Shown here: positions 34,201 to 46,300 of the stretch, in pieces
Layout of the letters: each line of letters opens with the position of its first letter
Position numbering within the stretch: position 1 is the first letter of the stretch
NCBI GenBank assembly: GCA_950097015.1
Contig: CATNEN010000003.1
Location: forward strand, 1,302,001-1,366,000
Source of the DNA: Macrostomum hystrix
Taxonomy: Eukaryota; Platyhelminthes; Macrostomidae
DNA length: 64,000 nt
Direction of reading: 5' to 3'
Notes under the pieces: model-generated
Database searches by the model: none
What the model was told of the DNA's origin: nothing
What the model saw: only the letters and a program-made list of their open reading frames with translations
Made by a program: the position numbers and the translations under genes

Positions 34201-34756
34201 TCAGAACACATTGATCGATTCTCACAGCCTGACCCCTTCGGTTCTTCAGAGAGTTGTCGATTCTCACAGCCTGACCCCTCCGGTTCCCCAGAGAGTTGTC
34301 GGTTCTCACAGCCTGACCCCTTCGGTTCTTCAGAGAGTTGTCGATTCTCACAGCCTGACCCCTTCGGTTCCTCAGAGAGTTGTCGATTCTCACATTCCTG
34401 ATTCTTCCTCGAAACGCCATCTAAACAGGTTTGACGGCTCTCTGAAAGTGTTCGCGAAGATCATTCGCATCGATGAGTTCTACAACATTGAGATGCTGGA
34501 GAATTTGCAGGGAAGAATCTCATTCTACCAGGTGCGCTCCAACGAGGAAACAAAACAACTCGAGGAGTACTGCCTGAAGCCGGAACAGGACCTCTCAGAC
34601 GCCACCATCACTCTGGAAGGACCGCAGAGCCATTGCTTAGTGAAGCTGCTCGTTAGACCAAAGTCAGTGCAGAGCTATCCCAGGGCCAGTCTAACAATGA
34701 GAGACACAATTCGTTGGTCCACATTCGACCCAGAAAAGTCTACGAATAGCATCTGA
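28276..34756 (+). CDS. Four-exon gene of unknown function (393 residues)
   Basis: Exons 28276-28540, 32910-33281, 33927-34143, 34429-34756 have canonical GT..AG ends and consistent phases (1, 1, 2). Codon use matches neighbouring genes. I do not recognise the family. Visible features: a Gln/His-rich start after MTSAE; mixed beta-rich sequence ([19 protein letters not shown]); a C-x-C-x-H cluster (DPCECGH) near residue ~130; [19 protein letters not shown] in exon 3; a Lys/Glu-rich soluble C-terminal region. There is no signal peptide or transmembrane segment, so a cytosolic or nuclear protein is inferred. An AATAAA at ~35269 may end the transcript. Intron 1 is dominated by a 4.1-kb minisatellite and introns 2 and 3 each hold their own 42-bp array. 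The start could lie in an upstream exon. Confidence 0.7.
28636..32790. repeat. 4.1-kb CT-rich minisatellite (14-16 bp units) in intron 1
   Basis: More than 250 copies mixing TCTCATCTCTCCCGTG (16 bp) with TCTCATCTCCCCTG (14-15 bp) and CCAGTG variants. Higher-order blocks recur (for example 30040-30310 and 31905-32170). No stop codons occur in the plus-strand units, which creates three overlapping 1300-codon frames; these are artefacts of the repeat, not genes. The sense strand is almost all pyrimidine. Confidence 0.95.
33319..33597. repeat. Minisatellite, 42-bp unit, in intron 2
   Basis: Nearly seven copies of a 42-bp unit (AAATGGAGAACACGGGCTAA, then AATATTCAACCAATCGCCATG), nearly identical to each other. 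A single A-to-G change (TGGGGAA) marks one unit. Confidence 0.93.
34204..34398. repeat. Minisatellite, 42-bp unit, in intron 3
   Basis: Four to five copies of a 42-bp unit (TTCTCACAGCCTGACCCCTT, then CGGTTCTTCAGAGAGTTGTCGA). Unrelated in sequence to the intron-2 array despite the same unit length. Confidence 0.9.
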
Positions 34757-35390
34757 CAGACCTGGGTGGTTCAGTGGGCATCTGGGCCAAGGACCACCAG
34801 AAGAAGAAGGAGGGGAAACTTTGTTTCTTGCGAAATTTGTTAAAGGCGGAAAATGCACTAGGTAGATAGGAACTATTTATGTCTTTCACATTAAAATGTT
34901 GATAAATCTTTATAGGAAAGATATCTAATTCTGTAAATGAAGCCTTCTAAAATTTGGTGAAGCAATGTGTTTTGCAAGATATATTAAAAGAACAGCATTG
35001 TATTTGCTTCCAATAGAAAGTTATCAACATTTTTATGTAAAAAGGAAAAAAGTTCCTATCTCGCTAGTGTATTTTTTCCGTGAAAATCAGCCTTCAATAT
35101 CTTTTCCGAGAAACGAAGTGCTTCATCCTTCTTCTTCTATTGGTCCTTGATCTGGGCATGCACATTTTGGTTTCAAAGCATAGATCAATTTGTTCTTCAC
35201 AAACTATCGCCTTTCGTTTGAGCTTTGCAGTGGTGTACCAATACTCTGTATCTAAAATCAATGGAAGTGAATAAAACTTAATTTTTGTCAGACGACTGAA
35301 AGACAAAGAAAACAAAGGACAGATGAAAGAAATAATGAATTTTATTGTAAAAAACATTTTCAACAGACTTTATTCAGTGAATTTTGCTGA
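34757..35390. other. 3' flank of the unknown gene
   Basis: AT-rich, with AATAAA near 35269. Small frames are not supported by homology. Confidence 0.4.
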
Positions 35391-35397
35391 AGGTCTT

Positions 35398-36270
35398 GTT
35401 CCCGATGGTCCTGTCTTTCAGGAACCCGAACCTGTCCTATTGGAACCCAAACCTGTCATTCAGGAACCCAAACCTGTCCTATTGGAACCCAAACCTGTCA
35501 TTCAGGAACCCAAACCTGTCCTATTGGAACCCAAACCTGTCATTCAGGAACCCAAACCTGTCATTCAGGAATCCAAACCTGCCATACAGGAACCCAAACC
35601 TGTCATTCAGGAATCCAAACCTGTCATTCAGGAACCCAAACCTGTCATTCAGGAACCCAAACCTGTCATTCAGGAATCCAAACCTGCCATACAGGAACCC
35701 AAACCTGTCATTCAGGAATCCAAACCTGCCATACAGGAACCCAAACCTGTCATTCAGGAACCCAAACTTGTCTTTCAGGAACCCGAACCTGTCATTCAGG
35801 TTTCCTAATTTTATCGAATTGACTTTTAATTCAGAATTCATAAACCTGAGCCTAATTCAGGTTTCCGACCGAATGACAGGTTGGGTTCCTGAATGACGGG
35901 TTCCATTACCGAATGACAGGTTGGGTTCCTGAATGACGGGTTACATTACCGAATGACAGGTCTGGGTTCCCGAATTACAGGTTCTATTACTGAATGACAA
36001 GTTCAATTACTGAATGACAAGTTCAATTACTGAATGACAAGTTCAATTACCGAATGACAAGTTCAATTACCGAATGACAAGTTCAATTACCGAATGACAA
36101 GTTCAATTACTGAATGACAGGTTGGGTTCCCGAATGACAGGTTTGGGTTCCTGAATGACAGGTTTGGGTTCCTGAATGACAGGTTGGGTTCCCGAATGAC
36201 AGGTTTGGGTTCCTGAATGACAGGTTTGGGTTCCTGAATGACAGGTTTGGGTTCCTGAATGACAGGTTGG
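35398..36270. repeat. Minisatellite A, ~21-bp unit, in inverted head-to-head blocks
   Basis: 35398-35805 repeats CCTGTCATTCAGGAACCCAAA about 19 times. From ~35865 the same motif runs in the opposite orientation (GGGTTCCTGAATGACAGGTT) with a diverged sub-block of CAAGTTCAATTACTGAATGA at 36000-36115. The two orientations could pair as a large hairpin. Confidence 0.9.
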
Positions 36271-37215
36271 GTTCCCCCACAATCCATGCTAGTGCCCCCC
36301 CACAATCCATGCTAGTGCCCCCCCACAATCCATGCTAGTGCCCCCCCACAATCCATGCTAGTGCCCCCCCACAATCCATGCTAGTGCCCCCCCACAATCC
36401 ATGCTAGTGCCTCCCACAATCCATGCTAGTGTCCCCCACAATCCATGCTAGTACCCCCCCACAATCCATGCTAGTGCCCCCCACAATCCATGCTAGTGCC
36501 CCCCACAATCCATGCTAGTGCCTCCCACAATCCATGCTAGTGCCCCCCCCCCACAATCCATTCTAGTGCCCCCCACAATCCACGCTAGTGCCCCCCACAA
36601 TCCATGCTAGTGCCTCCCACAATCCATGCTAGTGTCCCCCACAATCCATGCTAGTACCCCCCCACAATCCATGCTAGTACCCCCCCACAATCCATGCTAG
36701 TGCCCCTCCACAATCCATGGTAGTGCAGTGCTCCCCACAATCCATGCTAGTGCCCCCCACAATCCATGCTAGTGCCCCTCCACAATCCATGCTAGTGCCT
36801 CCCACAATCCATGCTAGTGTCCCCCACAATCCATGCTAGTGTCCCCCACAATCCATGCTAGTACCCCCCCACAATCCATGCTAGTACCCCCCCAAAATCC
36901 ATGCTAGTGCCCCTCCACAATCCATGGTAGTGCAGTGCTCCCCACAATCCATGCTAGTGCCCCCCACAATCCATGCTAGTGCCCCTCCACAATCCATGCT
37001 AGTGTCCCCCACAATCCATGCTAGTACCCCCCCACAATCCATGCTAGTGCCCCCCCACAATCCATGCTAGTGCCCCCCCACAATCCATGCTAGTGCCCCC
37101 CCACAATCCATGCTAGTACCCCCCCACAATCCATGCTAGTACCCCCCCACAATCCATGCTAGTGTCCCCCACAATCCATGCTAGTGCCCCCCCACAATCC
37201 ATGCTAGTGCCCCCA
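36271..37215. repeat. Minisatellite B, ~21-23 bp unit
   Basis: About 43 copies of CCCACAATCCATGCTAGTGC with a C-run of variable length (CCCC to CCCCCCCC). Larger repeats of ~180 bp recur (CCATGGTAGTGCAGTGCTC at ~36716 and ~36922). Confidence 0.93.
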
Positions 37216-37422
37216 ACAATAGGGTCCAAATATGTATTCGCTGCCCTTCTCGTACTATCACCGAGCGCTTTTTACGGACCAATGGGAACACAAACATCGA
37301 CGTCCAATCAAAAGAGGTTTTCTGTCTCATACTTCCTATTTAGTGTATAGAAGAAATGGTGAATCCTGGCTGCAGCTGAGAATAGTCCAGCCAGTCTAAT
37401 CAATCATTAACTACTCATAAAA

Positions 37423-40400
37423 ATGAGCCACTTGGACGAAGGACGGATTGACAGCCAACGCTCGTCATCAGCCGCTGCTGGTGCAGTTAATGGAGACTGC
37501 GTCAGCAGCGAAGGCAAATGGCGAAAACGTTGGACCAGCCTCCTGCGCGAGGCCAACAAGAAGAACGACTTCAACAGGCGCAGTAGCAGTCGAGCGTCCT
37601 CTTCTGGCGCGCCTTCAGCCGGCGCATCCGCTTGCCATGTCGAGCCGACAGAAGATCGGGTGCATCCGAAGCATCAGACCGACGAGGATGTTGAAGATCA
37701 GGAGGATCGCGAGCCGCGGCGACTGGTTCGTCGAGCTCGACGACGAGTAAGACGAGCTGACGCCGCCAGAGCTCGCTTAGTGGCCGGCATCGACGCCGCT
37801 TTCGACGCGGCGGCCGGGGCGCTGGAGTTCGACCGGCGTCGCTTGATTGGTCGAGTGGCCGATGAGCTGGCGCCAGTGGATGGGCCCGGATTGGCTGCCC
37901 TGGCTGATCGGGTTGAGCAGATGATGATGACTACGGCAGCTGCCGCGGAGGCTGCGACTAGCCCGGATGTCGGTTGTGACGATGACGGGCGCAGGTATTT
38001 TCCTACGGAAATCATCATGGTTAGAAGGGGAGAGAGTGCCGCACCAAGTTCCTTGAGCTTGATTCTGCGGCGATGCCGCATTTATTTGGGGCGCAGCCGC
38101 CGAGAGAAGGCTTGGGGGGCTTGTCGTGCTTGAGGGAACAGTGAAAGTGTACACTGCCTGACGATGAGAAAGTCAAGGCATATGTACACACACTTGGTCT
38201 GTGTGTGCTCAGTAGTCATTGGAATGGGCAGAATGACCTCCTTGCAGGCTACGAGTCTACTGTCACTTAATGATGTGCCATTGCCCGCAGCCCTCCTGCA
38301 ATTCTTACGATTATCATGGTAATTTTAAATTCTGTATAGGCGAGGTTTCATTATTAAATGGTAATTAAGTGTTAGCTTAATAAAAGACCGATCATACCAG
38401 GGGATAAAGAGCATTGATTTCTACAATAACTCATTTTTCCTATTTTCACATCAAGCGACAGCTCTCATCGTTTGCGCCTGCTGCATCGTCAGCGACAAGA
38501 ATTCCTCACCGCCTGCCAGTCTCTCAGAGCGATGATGAGGATGCCAACATCGCCAGGCGCTGACTGCTGCCGTGCCAACAGCGTTAGCCGACGCAGCCGA
38601 CTTCGCTTTCGTCTGCACAGTCAGGAGGCTGTCCAGCTGGTCAGCCAGTTGGGCCGTCAAGCAGCCGATTCTCTGACCGTCTGTGATTTGGCCGACGATG
38701 ACGATGAAGATGCCGGTGATGATGGAGAAGCTTCGAACAACGATGACAGCGGCGATGAAACGTCGGCTGAAGACTTTCAAACTTCTGGCTCGTCGCGCTG
38801 CCACTCGTCCAGGGCCGCATCAGCCGCCGGCAGCCATAGACATCATCATCACCGAAGCAAGCGTCGCTTCATTCAACGAAGCGTCAGGACGCGCGGCAGT
38901 CCTTTGTCGATGGCCTACAATGGGGAGCCGAGCCGTCTGGTCTACCTGGCCGAGAACCTGACCAACGGCTGCCCGCCAAACTGCATCGGAGTGTACTCGA
39001 CTGCCGGCAAGTTCTTGCGCGAATTCCGTCTGGACCCAGCCTGGTCTGTCAATCCATGCCGGCTGGCCTTCGGTTGCGACTGGGGCGACCAGGCAGGAGG
39101 AGGCGGCTGCGGCGAGCTGCTGGTGTTGGACCAGCTGGGAAACTCGGTGTCTGGCTTAGAAGATCTGGCTGCGGCAGATGCGGTCAGGTGAGCGGTGTCA
39201 TACCTTGATGAGCGTCAAGCCACATCGCTCAAGACAATCAATTTTATTTAAAGGGTTGCGGCTCATTTTTGCGACAGTCGACTCTACTGACTCCTGAGCA
39301 CACAGAGGTAAATGTGTTAGCTCTCAAGCTTATACAACGCGGCCCGGTGGCAGAGCGGTTATCGCGTTTGCCTCTCGCGCCAAGGTCCCTAAGTTCGATT
39401 CCGCGGCGAGGCCAAATAATTAATTTGGAGCGCAGCCGCGGAGAAAAAACTTGGCGGATTGTCGTGCAATTTACGCCCTTAAGTGCCAACCTCTAAGGAA
39501 CAGTGAGAGTGTACACACCTGTCAGGGCAGATGTACACACCTGTCAGGGCAGATGTACACACCTGTCAGGGCAGATGTACACACCTGTCAGGGCAGATGT
39601 ACACACCTGTCAGGGCAGATGTACACACCTGTCAGGGCAGATGTACACACCTGTCAGGGCAGATGTACACACCTGTCAGGGCAGATGTACACTCCTGTCA
39701 GGGCAAATGTACACACCTGTCAGGGCAGATGTACACACCTGTCAGGGCAGATGTACACACCTGTCAGGGCAGATGTACACACCGTTGTGATCTTATTACC
39801 AGCGTACGGTATCTGTGTGCGTGTGTGCTCAGGAGTCAGCGAAATGGGCATAATTGCCCATCTCAAGTTTACTGTCAACAAACCATGTGCCCTTTGCCCA
39901 CAGTCCTCCTGCAACTATTAGTATTATTATTATTAAGCTTACACAATGGATTGCATCGTGTCATACAGTCGCTGTTTGTCAACAAACGCTTCAAAACACG
40001 ACTTTAGAGGCCGCGCTTTTGTTTTTATCCAGCCTGCGTCGTCAGTACCGTCCGAGTCGGCACAGCCGCTACTCCGGCTACCGGCCCGGTGATTTGAGCT
40101 GCCCTGGCGGAGGTCGCCTGGTCCTGGTGGCCTACCCGCGCGCCGGCCTGCTGGTTCTGGAGCGCGGCAGCTGCCGAGGCGAGTTCCAGCCGTTAGCCGA
40201 TGTGAACGTGCCGTCGCCTGTGAGGGCACTTCTGTCACCGCCACCGCCAACTGCGCAGCAGAATGTCAGAGCTGGTAGCGGCAGCCGTGGCGGCAGTCAT
40301 CGATCTCATCAGCAGCAGCAACAGCCGCAGCTGCTGCTAGTTCTGCAGCAACCGGCTGAGCAACATTTTGAGGTCGCTATCTATTTAGCTCCTGAAGAAA

Positions 40401-41234
40401 TGACGTCATGGACTGGCAGGTGAGCCGAAGTTTTTCGATCTCAAATCTCGCATCGGAAAACTTTTTAATTGAAATTAACTGGAATATGTGTGTGTCCTTT
40501 AGTGCTGATGACATTGATAATAAAAATATTACTAATTGCAATATTCGCACTATTTTCGGGCAATGGAACATCATTTGATGGCACTGGACATGCAGCCAAC
40601 GAGGAGGCAATTCTGCCCATTTCGCTGACTACTGAGCACACACGCACACAATCAGATAGGTGTGCACATCTGCCCTGACTGTCTCATATTCTTGGGCCTA
40701 CAAGGTCGTAAATTGCACGGAATCGAGCTCAGGACCTTGATTTGTGAAGAGACATACGCGACAAACCACTCCGCCACTCACCCCTTCCTTAGTACTGATG
40801 TTAAAACAGTTCTTTCGCAACTTTAATTTTGCTCGAATTCATAATAATTCACGTGCAACGTTGCTTTTTTCAGTTCTACGGGCCACGGCAAGCATCGAAT
40901 GCAGAAGCAGCAGCAACAGCAGCGTCCTAGAAACCGAGGCCTTCACCGAGTTGGTTACTCACAATGCCAGCCAAGGCTCATCAGCGAGCCAGATGGTTCG
41001 GGTATCTACCTGCTGAAGTCCACGAAGGTGTTCGTTCAACTGGAAGAACTATTTGAGCCTTCTTCAGCAACGGCGTCCAGTACCGCTGCTTCCGCGGCGT
41101 CAGCTCTTCAGGCTGAGCTGGTCTGGCGGGATCAGAGCGGCCAGGAGTGCTCAGATGTGGTCTCAATCGGACCCGACCGGTTTCTGGTGGCCGACAAAAG
41201 AGCCCGCCGTCTGTTTGTGCTCTCAGCGGAGTAA
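37423..41234 (+). CDS. Uncharacterised protein with NHL-like repeat features (683 residues)
   Basis: Exons 37423-37994, 38456-39187, 40033-40419, 40874-41234. All junctions are phase 2 with GT..AG ends. The N-terminal ~70 residues are Ser/Ala-rich and basic. Residues ~95-165 are Arg/Ala-rich and may be helical. An acidic Asp/Glu run (ADDDDEDAGDDGEA) and a His/Arg patch follow. The second half has strands of the type G-V-Y-S-T-A-G-K-F-L-R-E-F, GGRLVLVAYPRAGLLVLERG and DRFLVADKRARRLFVLSAE, which resemble NHL/TRIM-type propeller blades. No RING or B-box was seen, so it is not a complete TRIM protein. All three introns contain SINE-1 copies. AATAAA occurs near 41673 after a 45-bp array, so that array may be in the 3' UTR. 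The NHL assignment is tentative. Confidence 0.65.
38068..38312 (+). mobile_element. SINE family 1, 5'-truncated, in intron 1 of the NHL-like gene
   Basis: Body from CGATGCCGCATTTATTTGGG through GTACACTGCCTGACGATGAG to GCCATTGCCCGCAGCCCTCC. The tRNA-like head is mostly missing. Part of the linker (ATTTACGCC region) is deleted compared with 10355-10717. Confidence 0.85.
39336..39935 (+). mobile_element. SINE family 1 with an internal tandem expansion
   Basis: The head has TGGCAGAGCGG and AGTTCGATTCC. The body is normal to GAACAGTGAGAGTGTACAC, then a 22-bp piece of the SINE is repeated ~12 times (39516-39782). The 3' body (GTGCGTGTGTGCTCAGGAGT) and an (ATT)n tail follow. Confidence 0.9.
39516..39782. 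repeat. Minisatellite, 22-bp unit, expanded from SINE-1 body
   Basis: Twelve copies of a 22-bp unit (CAGGGCAGATGTACACACCT plus GT). This segment is single-copy in the SINE at ~10550-10571. Two copies carry point changes (ACTCCTG, GGCAAATG). Confidence 0.95.
40560..40785 (-). mobile_element. SINE family 1, minus copy, in intron 3 of the NHL-like gene
   Basis: Minus-strand head near 40785 (GGTGAGTGGCGGAGTGG), box-B region CTCGATTCCGTG, a shortened body, GTGTGCTCAGTAGTCAGCG, and the end CCAAATGATGTTCCATTGCC. The internal body is deleted relative to the reference. Confidence 0.8.
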
Positions 41235-41394
41235 GGTTTTGCGGTGAATGGAACAAACTTCTGCTTGTCAACTCAAGGATCTGAGAATTCGCGGTATTCA
41301 ATAGTAATTTCTGTTTGAGTAGGCTCTTGTAAATTTATATGGGCCAGTAATTAATACGGAAACCGTTCAGGAAAACTTCTCGACTGTACGCAAG

Positions 41395-41672
41395 GGGAAT
41401 CCCTCTCTACGGACATTATCAGAAACGTCTGTTCCCCTCTTTAAGTACATAATGGGAAACTTCCTTATACAAGGGCAATCCCTCTTTAAGTACATTTTAG
41501 GAAAATTCCCTATGCAATGGAAATCCCTCTTTAAGTACATTTTAGGAAAATTCCCTATGCAATGGAAATCCCTCTTTAAGTACATTTTGGGTAACTTCCT
41601 TACGCAAGGGAAATTCCTCTTTAAGTACATTTTGGGAAACTTCCTTATACAAGGTAAATCCCTGTTTGAATG
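41395..41672. repeat. Minisatellite, 45-bp unit, 3' of the NHL-like gene
   Basis: About six copies of a 45-bp unit (TCCCTCTTTAAGTACATTTT, then GGGAAACTTCCTTATACAAGGGAAA), partly diverged. It ends at AATAAATCAAATAAA. Confidence 0.88.
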
Positions 41673-41679
41673 CAATAAA

Positions 41680-42605
41680 TCAAATAAATTGCATTCTTGG
41701 AAGCTTGCGTGTTGATGTTAATAAGAAATTGAAATCCCAATTGCAGCTATAGAGACAAAAAAATCGTAAACAAAGCTTACTTATATATATTTTTTTTACA
41801 TCTCTCTCACTAATACACACGTCAATTTTTTTGCTTTCTGAAGCAGTAGTTAGTTTCTGCTTGAAATTTTACTGCGTTTTTATATTATTTTAAAATAAAA
41901 AAATATAAAATTTGAAAATTTTAATTATTTGCACTGTGTCTACGTTTAATCGAATGTTTGCCATGAATTTAGTGTAAAATGGTTCTAGTATTTATATTTT
42001 AGATCGGTTTTTAATTATTTTTTCTAAGGATTATATCTTGTATATCTTTTAATATCTTAAAAAGCGATCATCTAGTGGCATTTTCTGTATGAATCATGGA
42101 AATTAATATTAAATTACGTATTTTTTTGATCAATTTTAACTGTTATAAAAACATCAAATATATTATATATATATTATTTATTTTAACTTGCACTTTTGAT
42201 TAATGAAAATAAACTTTTCTCTTAAATATTCATTCTCAGAAATTCTAGAACTAATATTTTGAAATCAATCTTGGCCTTAGTCTCTCTAGAGACAGGCAAA
42301 ATTAAGAGTCAACTAATCAGTAATCCCTAAAGTCGTGGTTCAGCAACTTTATTTGTAGAGCTGACTCATTGAGATTCGGCTACTGCAGAGGGCTGAGAAA
42401 AACAGTTTTAAGTAATCAAATATTGGCCAACTTCTCCGTCAAGTATTACTATGCCCATCACGCGCTACCCATGCAATTCAATTATTGAAACCTTGTGCGG
42501 CTAATTAATCAAATCGTAATTAGAATGCACAAAAGGTTACTACTTAAAATACTGTTGCTTTTTTATTTCGAATGTTCGTTTCGTTTGTTAACTCAGAAAT
42601 CTAAC
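41680..42605. other. AT-rich intergenic DNA, no feature seen
   Basis: Very A/T-rich, with microsatellite-like TATATATA at ~42165. No gene or element recognised. Confidence 0.4.
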
Positions 42606-42609
42606 CTGT

Positions 42610-42895
42610 TCCTGAATGAACCTGTCATACAGGAACCCAACCTGTCATTCGGGAACCCAACCTGTCATTCAGGAACCCAACCTGTCATTCGGGAACCCAA
42701 CCTGTCATCCAGGAACCCAACCTGTCATTCGGGAACCCAACCTGTCATTCAGGAACCCAACCTGTCATTCGGGAACCCAACCTGTCATTCAGGAACCCAA
42801 CCTGTCATTCGGGAACCCAACCTGTCATTCAGGAACCCAACCTGTCATTCGGGAGCACTAGCATGGATTGTGGGGGGGCACTAGCATGGATAAGG
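42610..42895. repeat. Minisatellite A (20-bp unit) joined to one or two inverted B units
   Basis: About twelve copies of AACCTGTCATTCGGGAACCC alternate with CAGGAACCC versions. They are followed at 42853 by CACTAGCATGGATTGTGGGG and CACTAGCATGGAT, the reverse complement of the B unit found at 36.3-37.2 kb. The same A/B junction therefore occurs at both loci in opposite orientation. Confidence 0.9.
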
Positions 42896-43368
42896 GGCGG
42901 CGGGCACCACTATTGAAGGGACAACGAGATTAATTTTGGTGGAGGCGTCAGGGATCCGATTATAGAGAGGGACCGCAGAGTCCATTGCCCCATTAAATGG
43001 CAGCAGCCTGTGGCACAGCGCAGATATTACGCAGCACTTCCAAATACTGCATACAGCAGTTCAGTCCATGGACTGGTGGGCCACAAAGGTGGTTCAGATT
43101 AGAAATCGTGTACTATCGAATGTCAATCGGCAATAAACTTCTGGCGAAATAAATAAGTTCTGAAATAGTCGAACATGAAAGGCATTTTTTAATCCAAGTC
43201 CGATCGGCATCAAAACAACAAAACACGCCATCTTCAGTTCCACAACGGACAATTGAACAGGCCGCACGTATCACCCGGATTCACTCGCAGATCAAACATT
43301 ATATTTGATTTTAACATGTCCCCTAATCCACAAGATTGTTTAACAACACTATTCCAAAGAATCATCCC
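42896..43368. other. Intergenic, 3' of RACK1
   Basis: No gene seen. On the minus strand the RACK1 polyadenylation signal AATAAA lies at ~43370-43375 at the right edge of this interval. Confidence 0.4.
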
Positions 43369-43390
43369 GTTTATTCAGTCCCAAACTGGC

Positions 43391-46300
43391 TTAGGCGGCG
43401 GTGACAGTGACGCCGTAGACGCGGATAACACCGTCGGTGTAGCCGGCGAACAGAGTCTGACCATCGGAGCTCCAGGCCAAGCAGAGGCAGTCAGGGCTGG
43501 AAGGCTTCCGCTTGGTGTTTCCGGCGGCAGTTGAGAACACTTCGGAGCGGAGATCGTCAACCAGGAGCTTGTTCTCCAGGTCCCAGATTTTAATGACGGG
43601 ACCAGCGGCGGCGCACAGCCAGTAGCGATTCGGCGAGAATGCCATGGCGTTGATAGTTTCGCCAGCCTCCAGGGTGTACAGGTGCTTGCCCTCGTTTAGA
43701 TCCCACAGCATGGCCTTGCCGTCCTTGCCGCCGGAGGCGCACAGGCTGCCATCAGGGCTGATGGCCACGGTGTTGAGGTAGCCGCTGTGGCCGATGTGGT
43801 TCGTGCGCAGTTTGCAGTTGGTCAGGTTCCACACCTGGCATCAGACAGAAATATATTGAGAGTGTGAGACGAGGGGAGGAAGGCACCGCTACATCATTTG
43901 GTGACACTAGACCCGCAGCCATCGATGAGGCAATTCTGCCTATTCCGCTGACTTCTGCGCACACACGCAGACAGGTGTTTACGAGCTAGACCTAAACACC
44001 TATCTAAACGTGTTAGACCGCTCTGCCCACCAAGTGTGAGTATAGAAAATACAATTTAGTCTAGGCGGAGCTGCGTACTCCGAATGGGTCTAGCGAATTC
44101 AGTATAGCACTCATATTGCATGTAAACTAAAATCGGTAGAATAGAATACGGGGAGGCCATATTAAGGTGAATTCAAAGTCTCACCTTGACCAGGCGGTCA
44201 ACACCGGCGCTAACAATGATGGGATTGGCCGCATTAGGCGAGAAGCGCACGCAGCTAACCCAGTCCGAGTGGCTCTCCTCGGTGATGGTGTACTTGCAGA
44301 CGCCCAGGCAGTTCCACAGCTTGATAGTGCGGTCACGCGAGGCGGACACAATCTGGCGATTGTCTGCGCTAAACGCCACGGAGGTGACATCCTTGGTGTG
44401 GCCAACAAACCGGCGGGATGTCAGGCCAGTGGTGAGATCCCATAGACGCAGGGTGCCGTCCCAGGAGGCTGACAGGGCGAACTGGCCGTCAGAGGACATC
44501 ACAACGTCGGAGACGAAATGGTTGTGACCTCGCAGAGAACGCTTCGGAAAGCCATAGGAGTCGCCGCGAGTCAGTTCCCACATGATCAGGCTCTTGTCTA
44601 GATTCGAGAGAATAAATAGTTTACTTAATGCCAGATCATGGCCATTGTGAATTGCATCACGTGTTCAAGGTTTCGTCTAGTTTATACAGTTTGGATTGAA
44701 TCACAGCCCAGCTGTGACTAGACAGTGGTAAAGCCGCAGCTATGCAAAGTTGCTTCTAAATGCTGGAATGAAACCATTATCTGATCGGTTTTATAGGTTT
44801 GAATGGCTATAGATCCAGCAGAATCTATACACAATTGCTCATATTACAAGTATTATCTTGTTCTACCAGACCACAATTTTGAATGGCCAGAGATCCAACT
44901 GTGAAGTGCTAGCATTTCAATAATCGCAGGTACAAAGCACATGTCAGACACAAATTTATTAATTAATGTCATGTGCACTGTACTAGGCCTGCACAAGTTG
45001 CCTAGACAACTTACATAAGCCAGTTGCATTATTACTGGCTGCTCCAATGCTCTTATTTTTACCACTTGCCATGCTGATAGTAGCTGACTAGCTTTCTGTT
45101 CCATCTAATTAAGGTTCAGTAGTTACTTATTTTGACTAAAGGTAGTTACTTTTTGTTTATAGTATTGTTATTGGGCTTCTTGAACTTTAATCCTATAAAA
45201 TACTTTGGGTATTTCAATCAACTTCAAACTTCAGTGGATTCTCAACAAAATGTATTTTGTAGCTTACCTTTTGCTTTAAAAATAACATGTACAGTAATAG
45301 GTGCATGTTTATGGTTACTTTTAAATGAAAAATGTAATTTAAATTAATCCAACTGGACCTTATCTTATGTTGCTTTGCAAAAAACTATTTTTACTGCCAT
45401 TAAGAAAACTTATGCAATCTTTTAGACTAGACAAAACTCTGCTAGGTAATTTGTTAAAAAAAGTTTTTAATACATGCAGTTACTATGTTTGCAATTGAAA
45501 CATAAAGGTTAACAAGAAACCCTTAAGCTGTTATATAATAAATAGGATTGATATTCAATAGGTTCACAGGCCTCTATTGAAGTTTAATCCTACTAATTGT
45601 CAATACACTTAATTTAGCCTAGCTAGCTACCCAAAACCCTTCATTCTGTTTCACTTGTGTGTTAGCTATTCTTATATATTTGGGTTGTATGCTTGGGTAA
45701 TTCATTTTGTAATCATGACTAATATAGTGTAAAATAAGGAGCAATTAAAATTATAAACAGAAAATATAAACACATTTAGAATGTAAACACAACTAAAAGT
45801 ACCTTAAATGCACAAAATATATTCATGCAGCTCATATACTTTCTTATATATCATATATAACCATAAGCATAGCATATATAACCAATTCACCACAATCAAT
45901 ACATACAACCTATACATACACACAACACAATCATCTATGAAAGCTAAAGCTAAAGATATGAAAACAAATTGTCTTTTCTGGCAATATATTTTATCATAAC
46001 TATTTTCAATAATAAAAAATATATTTTAGACTAATATGTTATTACATTTCTCAGACTTTTTCCAAATAGTTGTTTTGTCTGCCAGTAGGGCCTAGAAGAA
46101 AGGATGGCAGACAAAATGACCCCACACCAATTGTATTAGAACATAAAGCACAATTCTAAGTGGGCCAAGATTTGTTCTAGCACACCGCCCATAGTCCGGA
46201 TCATGTCGTTTACGCCGGAGATCTCCGGCGTAAATCTGGTTTGGGATCGTAGGCTGGCGTAAGTGCTTGGCGTAAGTATAGGCCAAAATGTGCCTTGGCG

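Noticed and set aside
43253-43534. Plus-strand frame over the end of RACK1
   Set aside because: It is the antisense shadow of RACK1 exon 3.
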